A stretch of 64,000 bases of DNA from Dyella psychrodurans (GTDB lineage Bacteria > Pseudomonadota > Gammaproteobacteria > Xanthomonadales > Rhodanobacteraceae): positions 190,571 to 254,570 of the forward strand of contig NZ_QRBF01000005.1 in the NCBI RefSeq assembly GCF_003363265.1. Reading direction: 5' to 3'. The notes beneath the pieces are model-generated. The model did no database searches. It was not told the DNA's origin and worked only from the letters and a program-made list of their open reading frames with translations. Made by a program: the position numbers and the translations under genes. Position 1 is the first letter of the stretch. Each line of letters begins with the position of its first letter. Shown piece after piece: positions 30,393-39,504 of this stretch.

Positions 30393-32507
30393 CTATGCAT
30401 TCGCATATCGGGCCGCACCGCCAATCCAGCGCTCGATCAACCGCCCCGCCCGCTCGGCATGCTGAGCCAGCATCTGCTCGCCCGCGCGTTGCACGGCAGG
30501 CAGCAAGTGCGCATCGCGTGCAAGATCGGCCATGCGAAAACTCAGTTGTCCTGTCTGCCGCGTGCCCAGCACTTCGCCGGGTCCGCGCAGTTCAAGATCT
30601 TTTTCGGCGATGCGAAAGCCGTCGTTGGTTTCGCGCATCACCTGCAAGCGTTCACGCGCAAGCTGCCCCAGCGGCGGCTGGTAGAGCAGCACGCAATTGG
30701 AAGCCACCGCGCCACGCCCCACGCGCCCTCGCAACTGATGCAATTGCGCAAGACCCAGGCGCTCGCTGTTCTCGATCACCATCAGGCTGGCGTTGGGTAC
30801 GTCCACACCCACCTCGATCACGGTGGTAGCAACCAGCACTGCCAGCTCGCCAGCCTTGAACGCATCCATCACAGCCTGCTTTTCTTTCGGCTTCATGCGG
30901 CCATGGATCAAACCCACACGGCAATCGGCCAGCGCATGAGTAAGTTCTGCGTGTGCGGCTTCGGCCGCCTGGGCGCGTAGTTGTTCGGATTCCTCGATGA
31001 GCGTGCAAACCCAGTAGGCCTGCCGGCCTTCCATGCATGCGGCGTGGATGCGCTCGATGACATCGATACGGCGCGCATTGGAAATCGCAATGGTCTGCAC
31101 CGGCGTGCGCCCCGGCGGCAATTCGTCGATGGCTGACATGTCCAGGTCGGCGTATGCACTCATCGCCAGCGTGCGCGGAATCGGTGTTGCGGTAAGCACC
31201 AGCTGATGGGGTACCAACTCACCTTCAAGCCCTTTGTCGCGCAACGCCAACCGTTGCTGCACGCCGAAGCGATGCTGCTCATCGACGATCACGAGTCCCA
31301 GCCGCGCGAATTCGACACCTTCCTGCATCAGGGCATGCGTACCTATCACCACGGATGCACCCTGCGCCACGCGATGCATCGCTTGCTGGCGTGCCTTGCC
31401 TTGTTGCTTGCCTGCCAGCCATTCGACGGCAATGCCGAGGGGCTCCAGCCAATGCCGGAAGTTTCGCAAATGCTGTTCTGCCAGCAATTCGGTGGGTGCC
31501 ATCAAGGCAACCTGATAGCCCGCCTCGACCGCCGCAAGCGCAGCTGCGCAGGCGACGGCAGTCTTGCCGGAGCCGACATCGCCCTGCACCAGACGAAGCA
31601 TGGGGCGCGGTTGTGAAATGTCGGCAGCGACTTCTCGAATCACACGTTGTTGCGCTGACGTAAGCTTGAAAGGAAGACCGCCCAGCCAACGCTTTTGCAA
31701 CGCGCCTCGACCATTCAACGCCGGCGCACGGCGTTCGCGTACCGCCGCACGCAATCGCTTGAGGCTCATGTGTTGGGTGAGCAGTTCTTCGAACGCCAGA
31801 CGCTGCTGTGCCGGATGTCTTCCTTGCGTCAGCTGATCGACGTGCGCGTCCGGTGGCGGGCGATGGACGTACAACAACGCCTCACGCAGCGATGTCAGTC
31901 CGCACTCGGCACACAGCGAAGGAGGAATCAGCTCTAGTTGATCGTCGGCGGGCAGAAGCTGCAACGCCTTTGCGATGACGCCACTCAATCGTTTCTGACC
32001 AAGCCCTTCCGTCGTGGGATAGACAGGGCTAAGGCGCTCATCGACCACGACCTCGGCACTCTCCGCCAGGCGTTGATACTGGGGATGCACCATTTCGAGG
32101 CTGCCCGAGCCCTGGCGAACTTCGCCGTAACACAGCAGACGCACGCCGGGACGCAGTTGTTCGGCCTGCGCACGATTGAAATGAAAAAACCGAAGCAACA
32201 GCGTTTCCATGGCGCCATCGCCGATCGCCACTTTCAGCTGCGGACGGTAGCGGTAAGTCTTGTCGACGGCCTCGACCGTGCCCACCACTTGCGCACGCAT
32301 GCCCGGGCGCAAATCCGCCAACGGCGTGACTCGCGTGCGATCTTCGTAACGCAGCGGCAGGTGAAACCACAGATCCTGCACGCGGTGCAATCCAAGTCGT
32401 CCCAGCGCTTCGGCCAGCGCAGGGCCGACACCGCCGAGTGCCGACACCGGCGAGTTACCCGGATCGGCAGTCGTGTCGGTCGTGGTGCGAGGTTTGATGG
32501 CCGCCAT
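30393..32507 (-). CDS. recG: ATP-dependent DNA helicase RecG
   Basis: A 704-residue helicase that regresses stalled forks and unwinds D-loops and R-loops. The N-terminal wedge domain (OB fold, about residues 30-180) is followed by SF2 motor domains: Walker A GDVGSGKTAV, motif II DEQHRFGV, motif III TATPIPRTL, motif IV/V region VATTVIEVGVDVPNAS and motif VI QLRGRVGRG. The C-terminal TRG segment lies near ELRGPGEVLGTRQTGQ. The MAAIKPR start is preferred; no strong ribosome-binding site is seen. The preceding ridA ends 80 bp upstream. Confidence 0.95.
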   Translation of the reverse strand: MAAIKPRTTTDTTADPGNSPVSALGGVGPALAEALGRLGLHRVQDLWFHLPLRYEDRTRVTPLADLRPGMRAQVVGTVEAVDKTYRYRPQLKVAIGDGAMETLLLRFFHFNRAQAEQLRPGVRLLCYGEVRQGSGSLEMVHPQYQRLAESAEVVVDERLSPVYPTTEGLGQKRLSGVIAKALQLLPADDQLELIPPSLCAECGLTSLREALLYVHRPPPDAHVDQLTQGRHPAQQRLAFEELLTQHMSLKRLRAAVRERRAPALNGRGALQKRWLGGLPFKLTSAQQRVIREVAADISQPRPMLRLVQGDVGSGKTAVACAAALAAVEAGYQVALMAPTELLAEQHLRNFRHWLEPLGIAVEWLAGKQQGKARQQAMHRVAQGASVVIGTHALMQEGVEFARLGLVIVDEQHRFGVQQRLALRDKGLEGELVPHQLVLTATPIPRTLAMSAYADLDMSAIDELPPGRTPVQTIAISNARRIDVIERIHAACMEGRQAYWVCTLIEESEQLRAQAAEAAHAELTHALADCRVGLIHGRMKPKEKQAVMDAFKAGELAVLVATTVIEVGVDVPNASLMVIENSERLGLAQLHQLRGRVGRGAVASNCVLLYQPPLGQLARERLQVMRETNDGFRIAEKDLELRGPGEVLGTRQTGQLSFRMADLARDAHLLPAVQRAGEQMLAQHAERAGRLIERWIGGAARYANA

Positions 32508-32587
32508 CGTTGAAAGACTAACGGAGCGCGACGATATCCGGGGGATCATTGCCGACAAGTACTGTCAGCAGGCCGCCCACCGATCGA

Positions 32588-32971
32588 TCAGTCCAGCACC
32601 ATGATCGCATCGACCTCGACCTGCGCGCCTTTCGGCAGGCCGGAGACTTCGATGGTGGAACGCGCCGGATACGGCTGTTGGAAATACTCGCCCATCACGG
32701 CATTGACCGCCGCGAAGTTGGCCAGGTCGGTCACGTAGATCCCCACGCGTACGATCTGCACGAGCGAACCTCCGGCGGCTTGCGCAACGGCGACGAGGTT
32801 GTCGAACACGCGGCGGGTCTGCGTGCTGATGTCGCCTTCGACCAACGCGCCCGTGGCGGGATCGAGCGGAATCTGGCCCGAAAAGTAAACGGTATTGCCC
32901 GCACGCACAGCTTGCGAATACGGACCAATGGCGGCCGGAGCCTTGTCGGTGGCGATGATGGTGCGGGACAT
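32588..32971 (-). CDS. ridA: RidA family enamine/imine deaminase
   Basis: A 127-residue trimeric enzyme that hydrolyses reactive 2-aminoacrylate-type enamines made by PLP enzymes. It shows [25 protein letters not shown] (about residues 13-37), the catalytic Arg in PARSTIEV and the terminal [12 protein letters not shown]. Length matches the Rid subfamily. It lies directly downstream of spoT on the same strand (78 bp), an association common in gammaproteobacteria. Confidence 0.96.
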   Translation of the reverse strand: MSRTIIATDKAPAAIGPYSQAVRAGNTVYFSGQIPLDPATGALVEGDISTQTRRVFDNLVAVAQAAGGSLVQIVRVGIYVTDLANFAAVNAVMGEYFQQPYPARSTIEVSGLPKGAQVEVDAIMVLD

Positions 32972-33049
32972 GGGGAAGATCCGAGTGAGGAAAAACGCAG
33001 TGTAATTCCAGGAGCACCGGCTGCGTAGCGCCCTTCGACACCGAGCACG

Positions 33050-35212
33050 CTAAAGCGGATATCGATACGCCCCGCTCACCACGCCCGTGCGGCGCACGCG
33101 CCGGATCACTTCCGCCAGATGCTTGCGGTTCTTTACTTCGATCGTGAACAACAACGTGGCTGCCGCCATGTCGCGCTCGACGTATTCCACGTTTTCGATA
33201 TTGGAATCCGCCGCCGCGATCGCCGCCGCCACGGTGGCGAGAACACCCGGGCGGTTGATGACTTCGATGCGCAACTCGGCGCGATAATCGCCTTGGACGT
33301 CGCGATCCCATTCGATGGCCACACAGCGTTCCGGCGATTTGCGCAGCTCCGCGACATTGGGGCATTCGGTGCGATGCACGACGATGCCTTTGCCGGGCGA
33401 GAGATAGCCGATAATGTCGTCGCCAGGCAGCGGATGGCAGCAGTTGGCGAAGCTCAACACGCCACGCTCGGCACCGGTGATGCGGATGTTTTCTCTCGGG
33501 TGCGGCGCGACCGTGCCTCGCACCGTCGCTCCGCGCGAGGCCACGAGCTGGCTGGCGACCTGGTCGGGCATGCGGTTGCCAAGCGCGATGTCGGAAAGCA
33601 GTTCCTCCAGGCGCTTGAACTTGGATTTCTGCAGGAACCGCTCCAGCGCCGCCGGCGCAATCGCATCGAGGCTGGTGCCCAGCGCATCCAGTGCGCGGTC
33701 GAGCATGCGATGGCCGAAGTCCACCGCGTCTTCGTGCTGCAAATGCTTGAGGTATTGCCGGATCGCCGTGCGCGCCTTGCCGGTGACCACGAATTCCAGC
33801 CACGCGGGATTGGGCACCGCGGACGGCGCCGTGATGATCTCCACCAGCTGCCCCGATTCCAGTCGCGTGCGCAGCGGCAGCAGCTTCTTGTCGACGCGCG
33901 CGGCCACCGCGTGATCGCCCACATCGGTGTGCACCGCATAGGCGAAGTCGAGCGCGGTCGCGTTGCGCGGAAGCGAAAGAATGTCGCCACGCGGCGTGAA
34001 CAGATACGTTTCGTCCGGAAACAGATCGATCTTGACGTTTTCGATGAATTCCGCGGCGGAAGGCGTGTTCGCCTGGCTGTCGGCGAGCGCGGAAAGCCAC
34101 TCGCGTGCACGGGCCTGCGCGCTGTTGGCCGGACCGCTGTCGGTCTTGTACGCCCAATGCGCGGCGACACCGCGTTCGGCCACCGAATCCATTTCCTCGG
34201 TGCGGACCTGCACTTCGATCGGCGCACCGAACGGCCCAAGCAGCACGGTATGCAGCGACTGGTAACCGTTGGCCTTGGGAATCGCGATGAAATCCTTGAA
34301 GCGGCGATCGACTGGCTTGTACAGCGCGTGCACGACGCCGAGCGCCATGTAACAACTCATCGCGCTGTCCGTCACGACGCGGAAGCCGTACACATCCATC
34401 AACTGCGCAAAGCTCTTGTGCTCGTTGCGCATCTTCGAATAGATGCTCCACGGCGACTTGATCCGGCCGACCACGCGCACGGGAATGCGCTCTTCGACCA
34501 AGCGCGCGGTCAACGCGCCTTCGATGCGCCCCATCGCCTCGCGACGATTGCCGAGCGCGGCGCGAATGCGCTCGCTGATCACGCGGTAACGGTCGGGATG
34601 GAGCGCGCGGAAGCCCAGGTCCTGCAGCTCCGCCTTGATCTTGTTCATGCCCAGGCGTTGCGCGATGGGCGCGTAGATTTCCAGCGTTTCGCGCGCGATG
34701 CGCCGGCGCGAATCGGCATCCTTCGCACCCAGCGTACGCATGTTGTGAAGGCGATCGGCGAGCTTGATCAGGATCACGCGCAGATCGCGCGCCATCGCCA
34801 GCAGCATCTTGCGGAAGCTTTCCGCGTCGGCTTCCTGGCGGCTGCTGAAACGCATTTTGTCGAGCTTGGTGACGCCGTCGACCAGTTCCGCCACGGGTTC
34901 GCCGAACTCGCCGGCGAGTTCGGTGCGGCTCAATGCGGTGTCTTCGAGCGTGTCGTGCAGAATCGCCGCGATGATCGTTTCCGCATCCATGCCGAACTCG
35001 GCCAGGATGCCGGCCACGGCGATCGGATGGGTGATGTAAGGCTCGCCGCTCTTGCGGGTCTGCCCTTCGTGCGCGACCGCGCCCATCTCATAGGCACGCA
35101 GCACCCGGGCAACGTTCTGCTCGGGCAGATAGGCAATGCGCTCTTTCAGCGCCAGCACATAAGGCGGCAGTGTGGACGTATCCTCGGAAGCGGGATGCGT
35201 GGCCGCCGACAT
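33050..35212 (-). CDS. spoT: Bifunctional (p)ppGpp synthetase/hydrolase SpoT
   Basis: A 720-residue Rel/SpoT protein controlling the stringent alarmone. The N-terminal HD hydrolase site is intact (GEPYITHPIAVAGIL; ILHDTLEDT). The synthetase domain keeps YGFRVV, RFKDFIAIPKANGYQSLHT (RxKD-type loop) and EVQVRT, so both activities are expected. TGS domain (LFPDETYLFTPRGDI), helical/CC region and C-terminal ACT domain follow. MSAATHP at 35212 is chosen because upstream residues are unlike the family. It sits between rpoZ and ridA, the usual rpoZ-spoT order. Confidence 0.96.
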   Translation of the reverse strand: MSAATHPASEDTSTLPPYVLALKERIAYLPEQNVARVLRAYEMGAVAHEGQTRKSGEPYITHPIAVAGILAEFGMDAETIIAAILHDTLEDTALSRTELAGEFGEPVAELVDGVTKLDKMRFSSRQEADAESFRKMLLAMARDLRVILIKLADRLHNMRTLGAKDADSRRRIARETLEIYAPIAQRLGMNKIKAELQDLGFRALHPDRYRVISERIRAALGNRREAMGRIEGALTARLVEERIPVRVVGRIKSPWSIYSKMRNEHKSFAQLMDVYGFRVVTDSAMSCYMALGVVHALYKPVDRRFKDFIAIPKANGYQSLHTVLLGPFGAPIEVQVRTEEMDSVAERGVAAHWAYKTDSGPANSAQARAREWLSALADSQANTPSAAEFIENVKIDLFPDETYLFTPRGDILSLPRNATALDFAYAVHTDVGDHAVAARVDKKLLPLRTRLESGQLVEIITAPSAVPNPAWLEFVVTGKARTAIRQYLKHLQHEDAVDFGHRMLDRALDALGTSLDAIAPAALERFLQKSKFKRLEELLSDIALGNRMPDQVASQLVASRGATVRGTVAPHPRENIRITGAERGVLSFANCCHPLPGDDIIGYLSPGKGIVVHRTECPNVAELRKSPERCVAIEWDRDVQGDYRAELRIEVINRPGVLATVAAAIAAADSNIENVEYVERDMAAATLLFTIEVKNRKHLAEVIRRVRRTGVVSGAYRYPL

Positions 35213-35368
35213 GGATTCACGACGCCCGTTCAGGCGATCGCCTCGCTGAGTGGAGTGGATGAGAATGAAACGAGTGGACCTGGAGCGAACTAGAACATCG
35301 CGCAACGCGATCTGCCAGCCCGGTGTGGCCGGTGCGACGACTGCACTGTCGACAGCCGCCGCTACCCA

Positions 35369-35659
35369 TCAATCGTCCCCGCCCTTGGAGAGGTCGTCGT
35401 CGACTTCCTGCGCGGCCCATTCCAGTGCTTCGCGCTCGGCGCGTTCACGTTCGGTGCGGTCGATTTCGTCGATCGTTGCCTGATCGATGCGGCGGTCTGC
35501 GATTTCGCGCAGCGCCAGCACCGTCGGCTTGTCGTTGTCGGGGTTGACCGCCGGTTCGGCACCCTTGGCGAGCTGGCGGGCGCGCTTGGTCGCCATCAAT
35601 ACCAGTTCGAAACGGTTGTCGACGACCTCGAGGCAGTCTTCCACGGTAATGCGAGCCAT
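35369..35659 (-). CDS. rpoZ: RNA polymerase omega subunit
   Basis: A 96-residue subunit that helps assemble beta-prime. It begins [20 protein letters not shown], with [14 protein letters not shown] (about residues 22-35) and [15 protein letters not shown], all conserved. An acidic tail follows. Its gap to spoT is 156 bp without an obvious gene, so the two may be co-transcribed. Unlike the enterobacterial arrangement, gmk is not next to rpoZ but about 5 kb away. Confidence 0.96.
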   Translation of the reverse strand: MARITVEDCLEVVDNRFELVLMATKRARQLAKGAEPAVNPDNDKPTVLALREIADRRIDQATIDEIDRTERERAEREALEWAAQEVDDDLSKGGDD

Positions 35660-35857
35660 GGGAAATCCTTAAACAATAAATGACTTATGCGGTCTTGTAG
35701 TCTATCGGGCAGCCACTTGGCTGGCAATGCAATTGACTCTTATCATGTCCAACCGGTCGCGCGCCAGCTCGAAACCACCCCCTGGTTAGTGCACAATATA
35801 GAACTACAAAGTACAATTTTGCGACCTTCCCTCACTTTGCAGCGGATCCCCTAGTCC

Positions 35858-36730
35858 ATGCCCTCCCTGCCTCGCTTCGCCGTACTGAGCCGCCTCCTGC
35901 CCCTCGCCGTCATGGTCTCCGTGCTGGCCGGCTGCGCCATCGCCAAGCCCCGCACCGACGATCCGCTGGAGAAGTTCAACCGCAAGAGCTACGCCTTCAA
36001 CATGGCGCTGGACAAGCATGTACTGCGTCCGGTGGCCGTGGGGTATACCAAGGTCACCCCCCAGCCGGTGCAGACCAGCATCAGCAACTTCTTTACCACC
36101 ATCAAGCTGCCGATCAGCATCGCCAACAACATCATGCAGGGTCGCCCGAGCGATGCGATGACCGATACCGGCCGCTTCCTGATCAACATGACGGTAGGCG
36201 TGGCCGGCTTCTTCGATCCCGCCACGCATATGCAGATCCCGCTGAAGGAAACCGACTTCGGCATCACCCTGGCCCGCTGGGGCGTGCCGGAAGGCGACTT
36301 CCTGATGGTGCCCCTGCTCGGCCCGTCCACGATGCGCGATGTGTGGCAGTTCCCGGTCGACGGCTACCTGTTCGATCCGCTCAGCTACTTCGAGCGGAAC
36401 CACAAGTTCCACTGGGGCCAGTACTACATCCCCGAGGTGGTGTACTTCATCCAGATGCGCGCCCAGCTGCTTGACGCCGACAGCTACCTGAAGAGCGCCT
36501 ACGACCCGTACGCCTTCGTGCGCGATGCGTGGCGCCAGACGCGCCTGAACAAACTCTACGACGGCAATCCGCCGGCAGACGTGATGCTGCAACTCCAGCA
36601 GGGCTCGAACAACAGCAACAACAACAATCAGCAGAACTTCAATCCCGACGAATTGCTGAAAGAACAGCAACAATGGGAACAGAAGCAGAAGCAGCAGAAC
36701 AAATCGGGCAATCCTTCCGGCAACGAGTAA
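35858..36730 (+). CDS. mlaA: Outer-membrane lipoprotein MlaA (VacJ)
   Basis: A 290-residue lipoprotein that removes misplaced phospholipids from the outer leaflet and hands them to MlaC. The lipobox LAGC is at about residues 24-27. The VacJ core contains DPLEKFNRKSYAFNMALDK, NNIMQGRPSDAMTDTGRFLINMTVGVAGFFDPA and WGVPEGDFLMVPLLGPST. The C-terminus has an added Asn/Gln-rich tail (about 250-290), including runs of N and Q. It is convergent with mlaB and the rest of the Mla operon, sharing a bidirectional terminator. Confidence 0.95.
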   Translation: MPSLPRFAVLSRLLPLAVMVSVLAGCAIAKPRTDDPLEKFNRKSYAFNMALDKHVLRPVAVGYTKVTPQPVQTSISNFFTTIKLPISIANNIMQGRPSDAMTDTGRFLINMTVGVAGFFDPATHMQIPLKETDFGITLARWGVPEGDFLMVPLLGPSTMRDVWQFPVDGYLFDPLSYFERNHKFHWGQYYIPEVVYFIQMRAQLLDADSYLKSAYDPYAFVRDAWRQTRLNKLYDGNPPADVMLQLQQGSNNSNNNNQQNFNPDELLKEQQQWEQKQKQQNKSGNPSGNE

Positions 36731-36743
36731 CGTTGCCGGAAGG
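36713..36743. other. Perfect hairpin spanning the mlaA stop codon
   Basis: Arms CCTTCCGGCAACG/CGTTGCCGGAAGG (36713-36725/36731-36743) with a 5-nt loop that contains part of the TAA stop. It stands 2 bp before the main terminator palindrome. Confidence 0.65.
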
Positions 36744-36745
36744 CT

Positions 36746-36786
36746 GGCACAAAAAAACGGGGCCGATGGCCCCGTTTTTTTGTGCC
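36746..36786. terminator. Symmetric bidirectional terminator (mlaA / mlaB)
   Basis: Perfect 19-nt arms (36746-36764/36768-36786) with GGGGCC core and A7/T7 on the flanks; loop GAT. It ends both convergent Mla transcripts. Confidence 0.93.
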
Positions 36787-36805
36787 ACTCAGTGCGATCG
36801 CAGGC

Positions 36806-37120
36806 CTACTGCAACAACGACTCGACGCCGCACACCTGGGCAAGGCTGCGCATGCTTTCGGGCACATGCCGAGTACTGACATGCCGCCCGCGGCAGTCGG
36901 CGGCGGAGAGCGCCGCCAACACACACGCGAGGCCCGCGCTGTCGCAGCCGGTTACCTCCGACAGGTCCAGCACATGGCGATCGCCGCCTTCGAATGCGGC
37001 CTTCAACGCGACCACGGCTTTCGCGGCGTTACCGAAATTCAACACGCCGGAGACGGAAACCGTATCCGGCGTGCCGGAGGTGATCTGAAAATCACCCTTG
37101 GCGGATCTATTTGGCGACAT
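36806..37120 (-). CDS. mlaB: STAS-domain protein MlaB
   Basis: A 104-residue cytoplasmic STAS domain that binds MlaF and stabilises the MlaFEDB complex. The usual GVLNFGNAAKAV strand-helix start and VLDLSEVTGCDSAGLACVLAAL (about residues 49-70) are present; the conserved D-S after the STAS loop is intact. It overlaps the end of mlaC by 14 bp and is the last gene of the operon. Confidence 0.9.
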   Translation of the reverse strand: MSPNRSAKGDFQITSGTPDTVSVSGVLNFGNAAKAVVALKAAFEGGDRHVLDLSEVTGCDSAGLACVLAALSAADCRGRHVSTRHVPESMRSLAQVCGVESLLQ

Positions 37121-37790
37121 TGCCCTTGTTGTCCTGTTCCATCGACTTGAGCGCTTGGTCGCCCTGGGTCTCCAGATCGTGGATCAGCGCATCCAGACCT
37201 TCCTTCTTGATCTGCGCGTCGACCTGGTTGCGGTAGTTGGTAATGTAGGAAATGCCTTCGATGATCACGTCATACGCTTTCCACTGGCCATCGGAAGCCT
37301 TGTGGAACACGTAGTTCACCGCGATGGTCTTCTTGTCGTCCGTGCTCACCTGGGTGCGCACGACCGTGTACTTGTCGTTGATGTCGCCGGTGAACGGCAA
37401 AACCTTCACCGTGCCCTTGGTGTAGTTGAGCAGGCCGTCGGCGTAACGGTTGGTGAGCGAGGTATAGAACGCCTTGGCGAAGCGCGAGCGCTGCTCGGGC
37501 GTCGCTTCGCGCGCATGCATGCCCAGCACCAGGATCGATGCCCAGTCCGTATCGAAGTGCGGCAGGAAGATCTGGTTGATCAACGCCACCAGCTTGGGTT
37601 TGTTGTTCTGCAGTTCCGCCTTGTGATCGGCGATTTGCGTATCGAGGTCGTGGGTGATGGTGACCACCACATCCTGCGGCGACGCCGCGTTGGAAGCCTG
37701 AGCGCTCGATGCATCCTGCGCAAAGGCCGGCGCGACGATCATGACGCTGCCCAGGGCGATGGCGGTGGCAATAGCCAGGTGACGCAACAT
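37107..37790 (-). CDS. mlaC: Periplasmic phospholipid shuttle MlaC
   Basis: A 227-residue periplasmic protein. A signal peptide runs to about residue 25 (IALGSVMIVAPAFAQ). The mature domain matches Tol-Tol_Ttg2 family proteins (LVALINQIFLPHFDTDWASILVLG, RFAKAFYTSLTNRYADGLLNY, YDVIIEGISYITNYRNQVDAQIKKEG). It carries phospholipid between MlaA and the MlaFEDB transporter. It is 27 bp after mlaD. Confidence 0.95.
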   Translation of the reverse strand: MLRHLAIATAIALGSVMIVAPAFAQDASSAQASNAASPQDVVVTITHDLDTQIADHKAELQNNKPKLVALINQIFLPHFDTDWASILVLGMHAREATPEQRSRFAKAFYTSLTNRYADGLLNYTKGTVKVLPFTGDINDKYTVVRTQVSTDDKKTIAVNYVFHKASDGQWKAYDVIIEGISYITNYRNQVDAQIKKEGLDALIHDLETQGDQALKSMEQDNKGNVAK

Positions 37791-37817
37791 GTGGAAACTC
37801 CTCGGATAAAAGCCGGA

Positions 37818-38690
37818 TTAATGCTTGCCGGTTGGGGTATTGGATGAACCGTTGCCGGAGGCGTTGTTGCTGCCGCCGGAAGAACCGCTGACCAGGAACT
37901 TGCCGATCAAGTCTTCCAGCTGCATCGCTGACTGGGTCAGGACCAACTGATCGCCATCCTTGAGCGAATTCGGCGAGCCACCGGGCTGGATCGCAACATA
38001 CTGGCTGCCAATCAAACCACTGGTGAATATCGCGGCGGCCGAATCGTCCGGGATCTGGTTGTAGCGCTTGTCGATATCGAAGGTGACCGTGGCATCCAGC
38101 TTGACCGGATCGGCCTTGATGGACGCCACGCTACCGATCGCAACGCCCGCCATTTTCACCGGCGCCCCGACCGACAGCGTGCCGACGTTCGTGAAGTTCG
38201 CCTTGACCGCATAGGTACCGCCGATCGCATCCGCCGCACCGCCGCCGCCGATGAACTTGCTCAGCATTTCTTCCAGCGGCTGGGTGGATTTGGTCAGGCC
38301 GAAGTGGCCGCCGTCGGCCACGTAGGTCTTCGCGCCGCCGAACTGAATGCCGACGTACTGATCGCCCAGCAGGCCGCTGGTGTAGATGGTCGCGACCGAA
38401 TCGACAGGAATCTGGCTGTATTGCTTGTCGATGGACAGCGTCACGTCCGCCACGTCCTTGCCCGGCGCCAGTGCGATGGACTGGACCTGGCCGATGCGCA
38501 CACCCGCCACCTTCACCGGCGCACGCTCCTTCAGCTGGCCGATGTTGGCGAACTGCGCATCGACCCTGTAGGCCGCGCCCTGGTGACTGTTGGCAATGGA
38601 GCTGGTCTGCGTTGCCAGATACGCCAGCGAAGCGAAACCGAGCACGATAAACAAACCGGTGCCGACGGCAAACGATTTTCTCTGGCTCAC
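37818..38690 (-). CDS. mlaD: MlaD with two tandem MCE modules
   Basis: A 290-residue inner-membrane-anchored MCE protein of the Mla system. A GTG at 38690 is preferred: TGAGGA lies 7 bases upstream, while the longer frame starts at TTG. One membrane helix (about residues 8-28) is followed by MCE module 1 (about 41-119) and module 2 (about 160-238). By hand, the two align without gaps at about 47 of 79 positions. Each is followed by a matching helix (TQPLEEMLSKFI; MQLEDLIGKFL). A Gly/Ser/Asn-rich tail ends the protein. E. coli MlaD is about 183 residues with one MCE domain, so this is an internally duplicated form. Confidence 0.92.
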   Translation of the reverse strand: MSQRKSFAVGTGLFIVLGFASLAYLATQTSSIANSHQGAAYRVDAQFANIGQLKERAPVKVAGVRIGQVQSIALAPGKDVADVTLSIDKQYSQIPVDSVATIYTSGLLGDQYVGIQFGGAKTYVADGGHFGLTKSTQPLEEMLSKFIGGGGAADAIGGTYAVKANFTNVGTLSVGAPVKMAGVAIGSVASIKADPVKLDATVTFDIDKRYNQIPDDSAAAIFTSGLIGSQYVAIQPGGSPNSLKDGDQLVLTQSAMQLEDLIGKFLVSGSSGGSNNASGNGSSNTPTGKH

Positions 38691-38730
38691 GGCAAAGTCC
38701 TCAGAAAGAAGCAATTAGTCATCATGATGG

Positions 38731-39504
38731 TCACATCAGGAAAGCGGTGAGCACGAAGTCGAGCGCCAGGATCGCGATCGACGACGCCACGACGGTGCGC
38801 GTCGTCGCATACGCCACGCCCTCGCTGGTGGGTGCCGTGGTATAGCCCTGGAACACGGCGATCAGCGAAATCACCGCGCCGAATGCCGCGCTTTTCCAGA
38901 TCACGCCGTTGATGATGTCCTGCCACACATCCACGTTGGCGGTCATGTTCGACCAGAACGTGCCGTTATCGACGCCCAGCCAATCCACCGTCACCAGGTA
39001 GCCGCCAAAAATACCCATGGCGCAGAACATGCAGCACAGCAGCGGCATGGCGATCAGGCCGGCGAGGAAGCGTGGCGTGGCGACGTAGGCGATGGGGTCG
39101 ACCGCCATCATTTCCATGGCGGCGATCTGATCGGTCGCACGCATCAGGCCGATTTCCGCGGTAACGGACGTGCCGGCGCGCCCCGCAAACAGCAGGCCCG
39201 TCACCACCGGCCCCAGCTCGCGATATATCGACAGCGACAACGCGGTACCGCTGGCCGAGGTGCCGCCGAAAATCGCGAGCACGTGGTAAAGCTGCAAACC
39301 CAGCACCATGCCGACGAACAGTCCGCAGACCATGATGATGGTCAGGCTCATCGCGCCGACGAACCACAGCTGCCGAACCGTCTCGCGCACATGGCGCATG
39401 CTGCGCGGAATCGCCGCCAGGATGCGCAGCAGGAACAAACCGCAGGCGCCGATCTGCCCGAGCGTTTGGATCACGACATTTTCGCGCCGACTCTGCGAAC
39501 TCAT
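38731..39504 (-). CDS. mlaE: Mla ABC transporter permease MlaE
   Basis: A 257-residue inner-membrane permease with about five membrane helices. Conserved Ttg2B/MlaE motifs: LVVGMVLGLQLYHVL region, ELGPVVTGLLFAGRAGTSVTAEIGLMRATDQIAAMEMM (about residues 92-130) and DPIAYVATPRFLAG. MSSQSRREN at 39504 overlaps the mlaF stop by 4 bp, fixing the start. It forms the core of the MlaFEDB complex. Confidence 0.95.
   Translation of the reverse strand: MSSQSRRENVVIQTLGQIGACGLFLLRILAAIPRSMRHVRETVRQLWFVGAMSLTIIMVCGLFVGMVLGLQLYHVLAIFGGTSASGTALSLSIYRELGPVVTGLLFAGRAGTSVTAEIGLMRATDQIAAMEMMAVDPIAYVATPRFLAGLIAMPLLCCMFCAMGIFGGYLVTVDWLGVDNGTFWSNMTANVDVWQDIINGVIWKSAAFGAVISLIAVFQGYTTAPTSEGVAYATTRTVVASSIAILALDFVLTAFLM

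Noticed and set aside
33119-35293. 724-residue open frame antisense to spoT
   Set aside because: Shadow of spoT, whose HD, synthetase, TGS and ACT domains are intact on the other strand.
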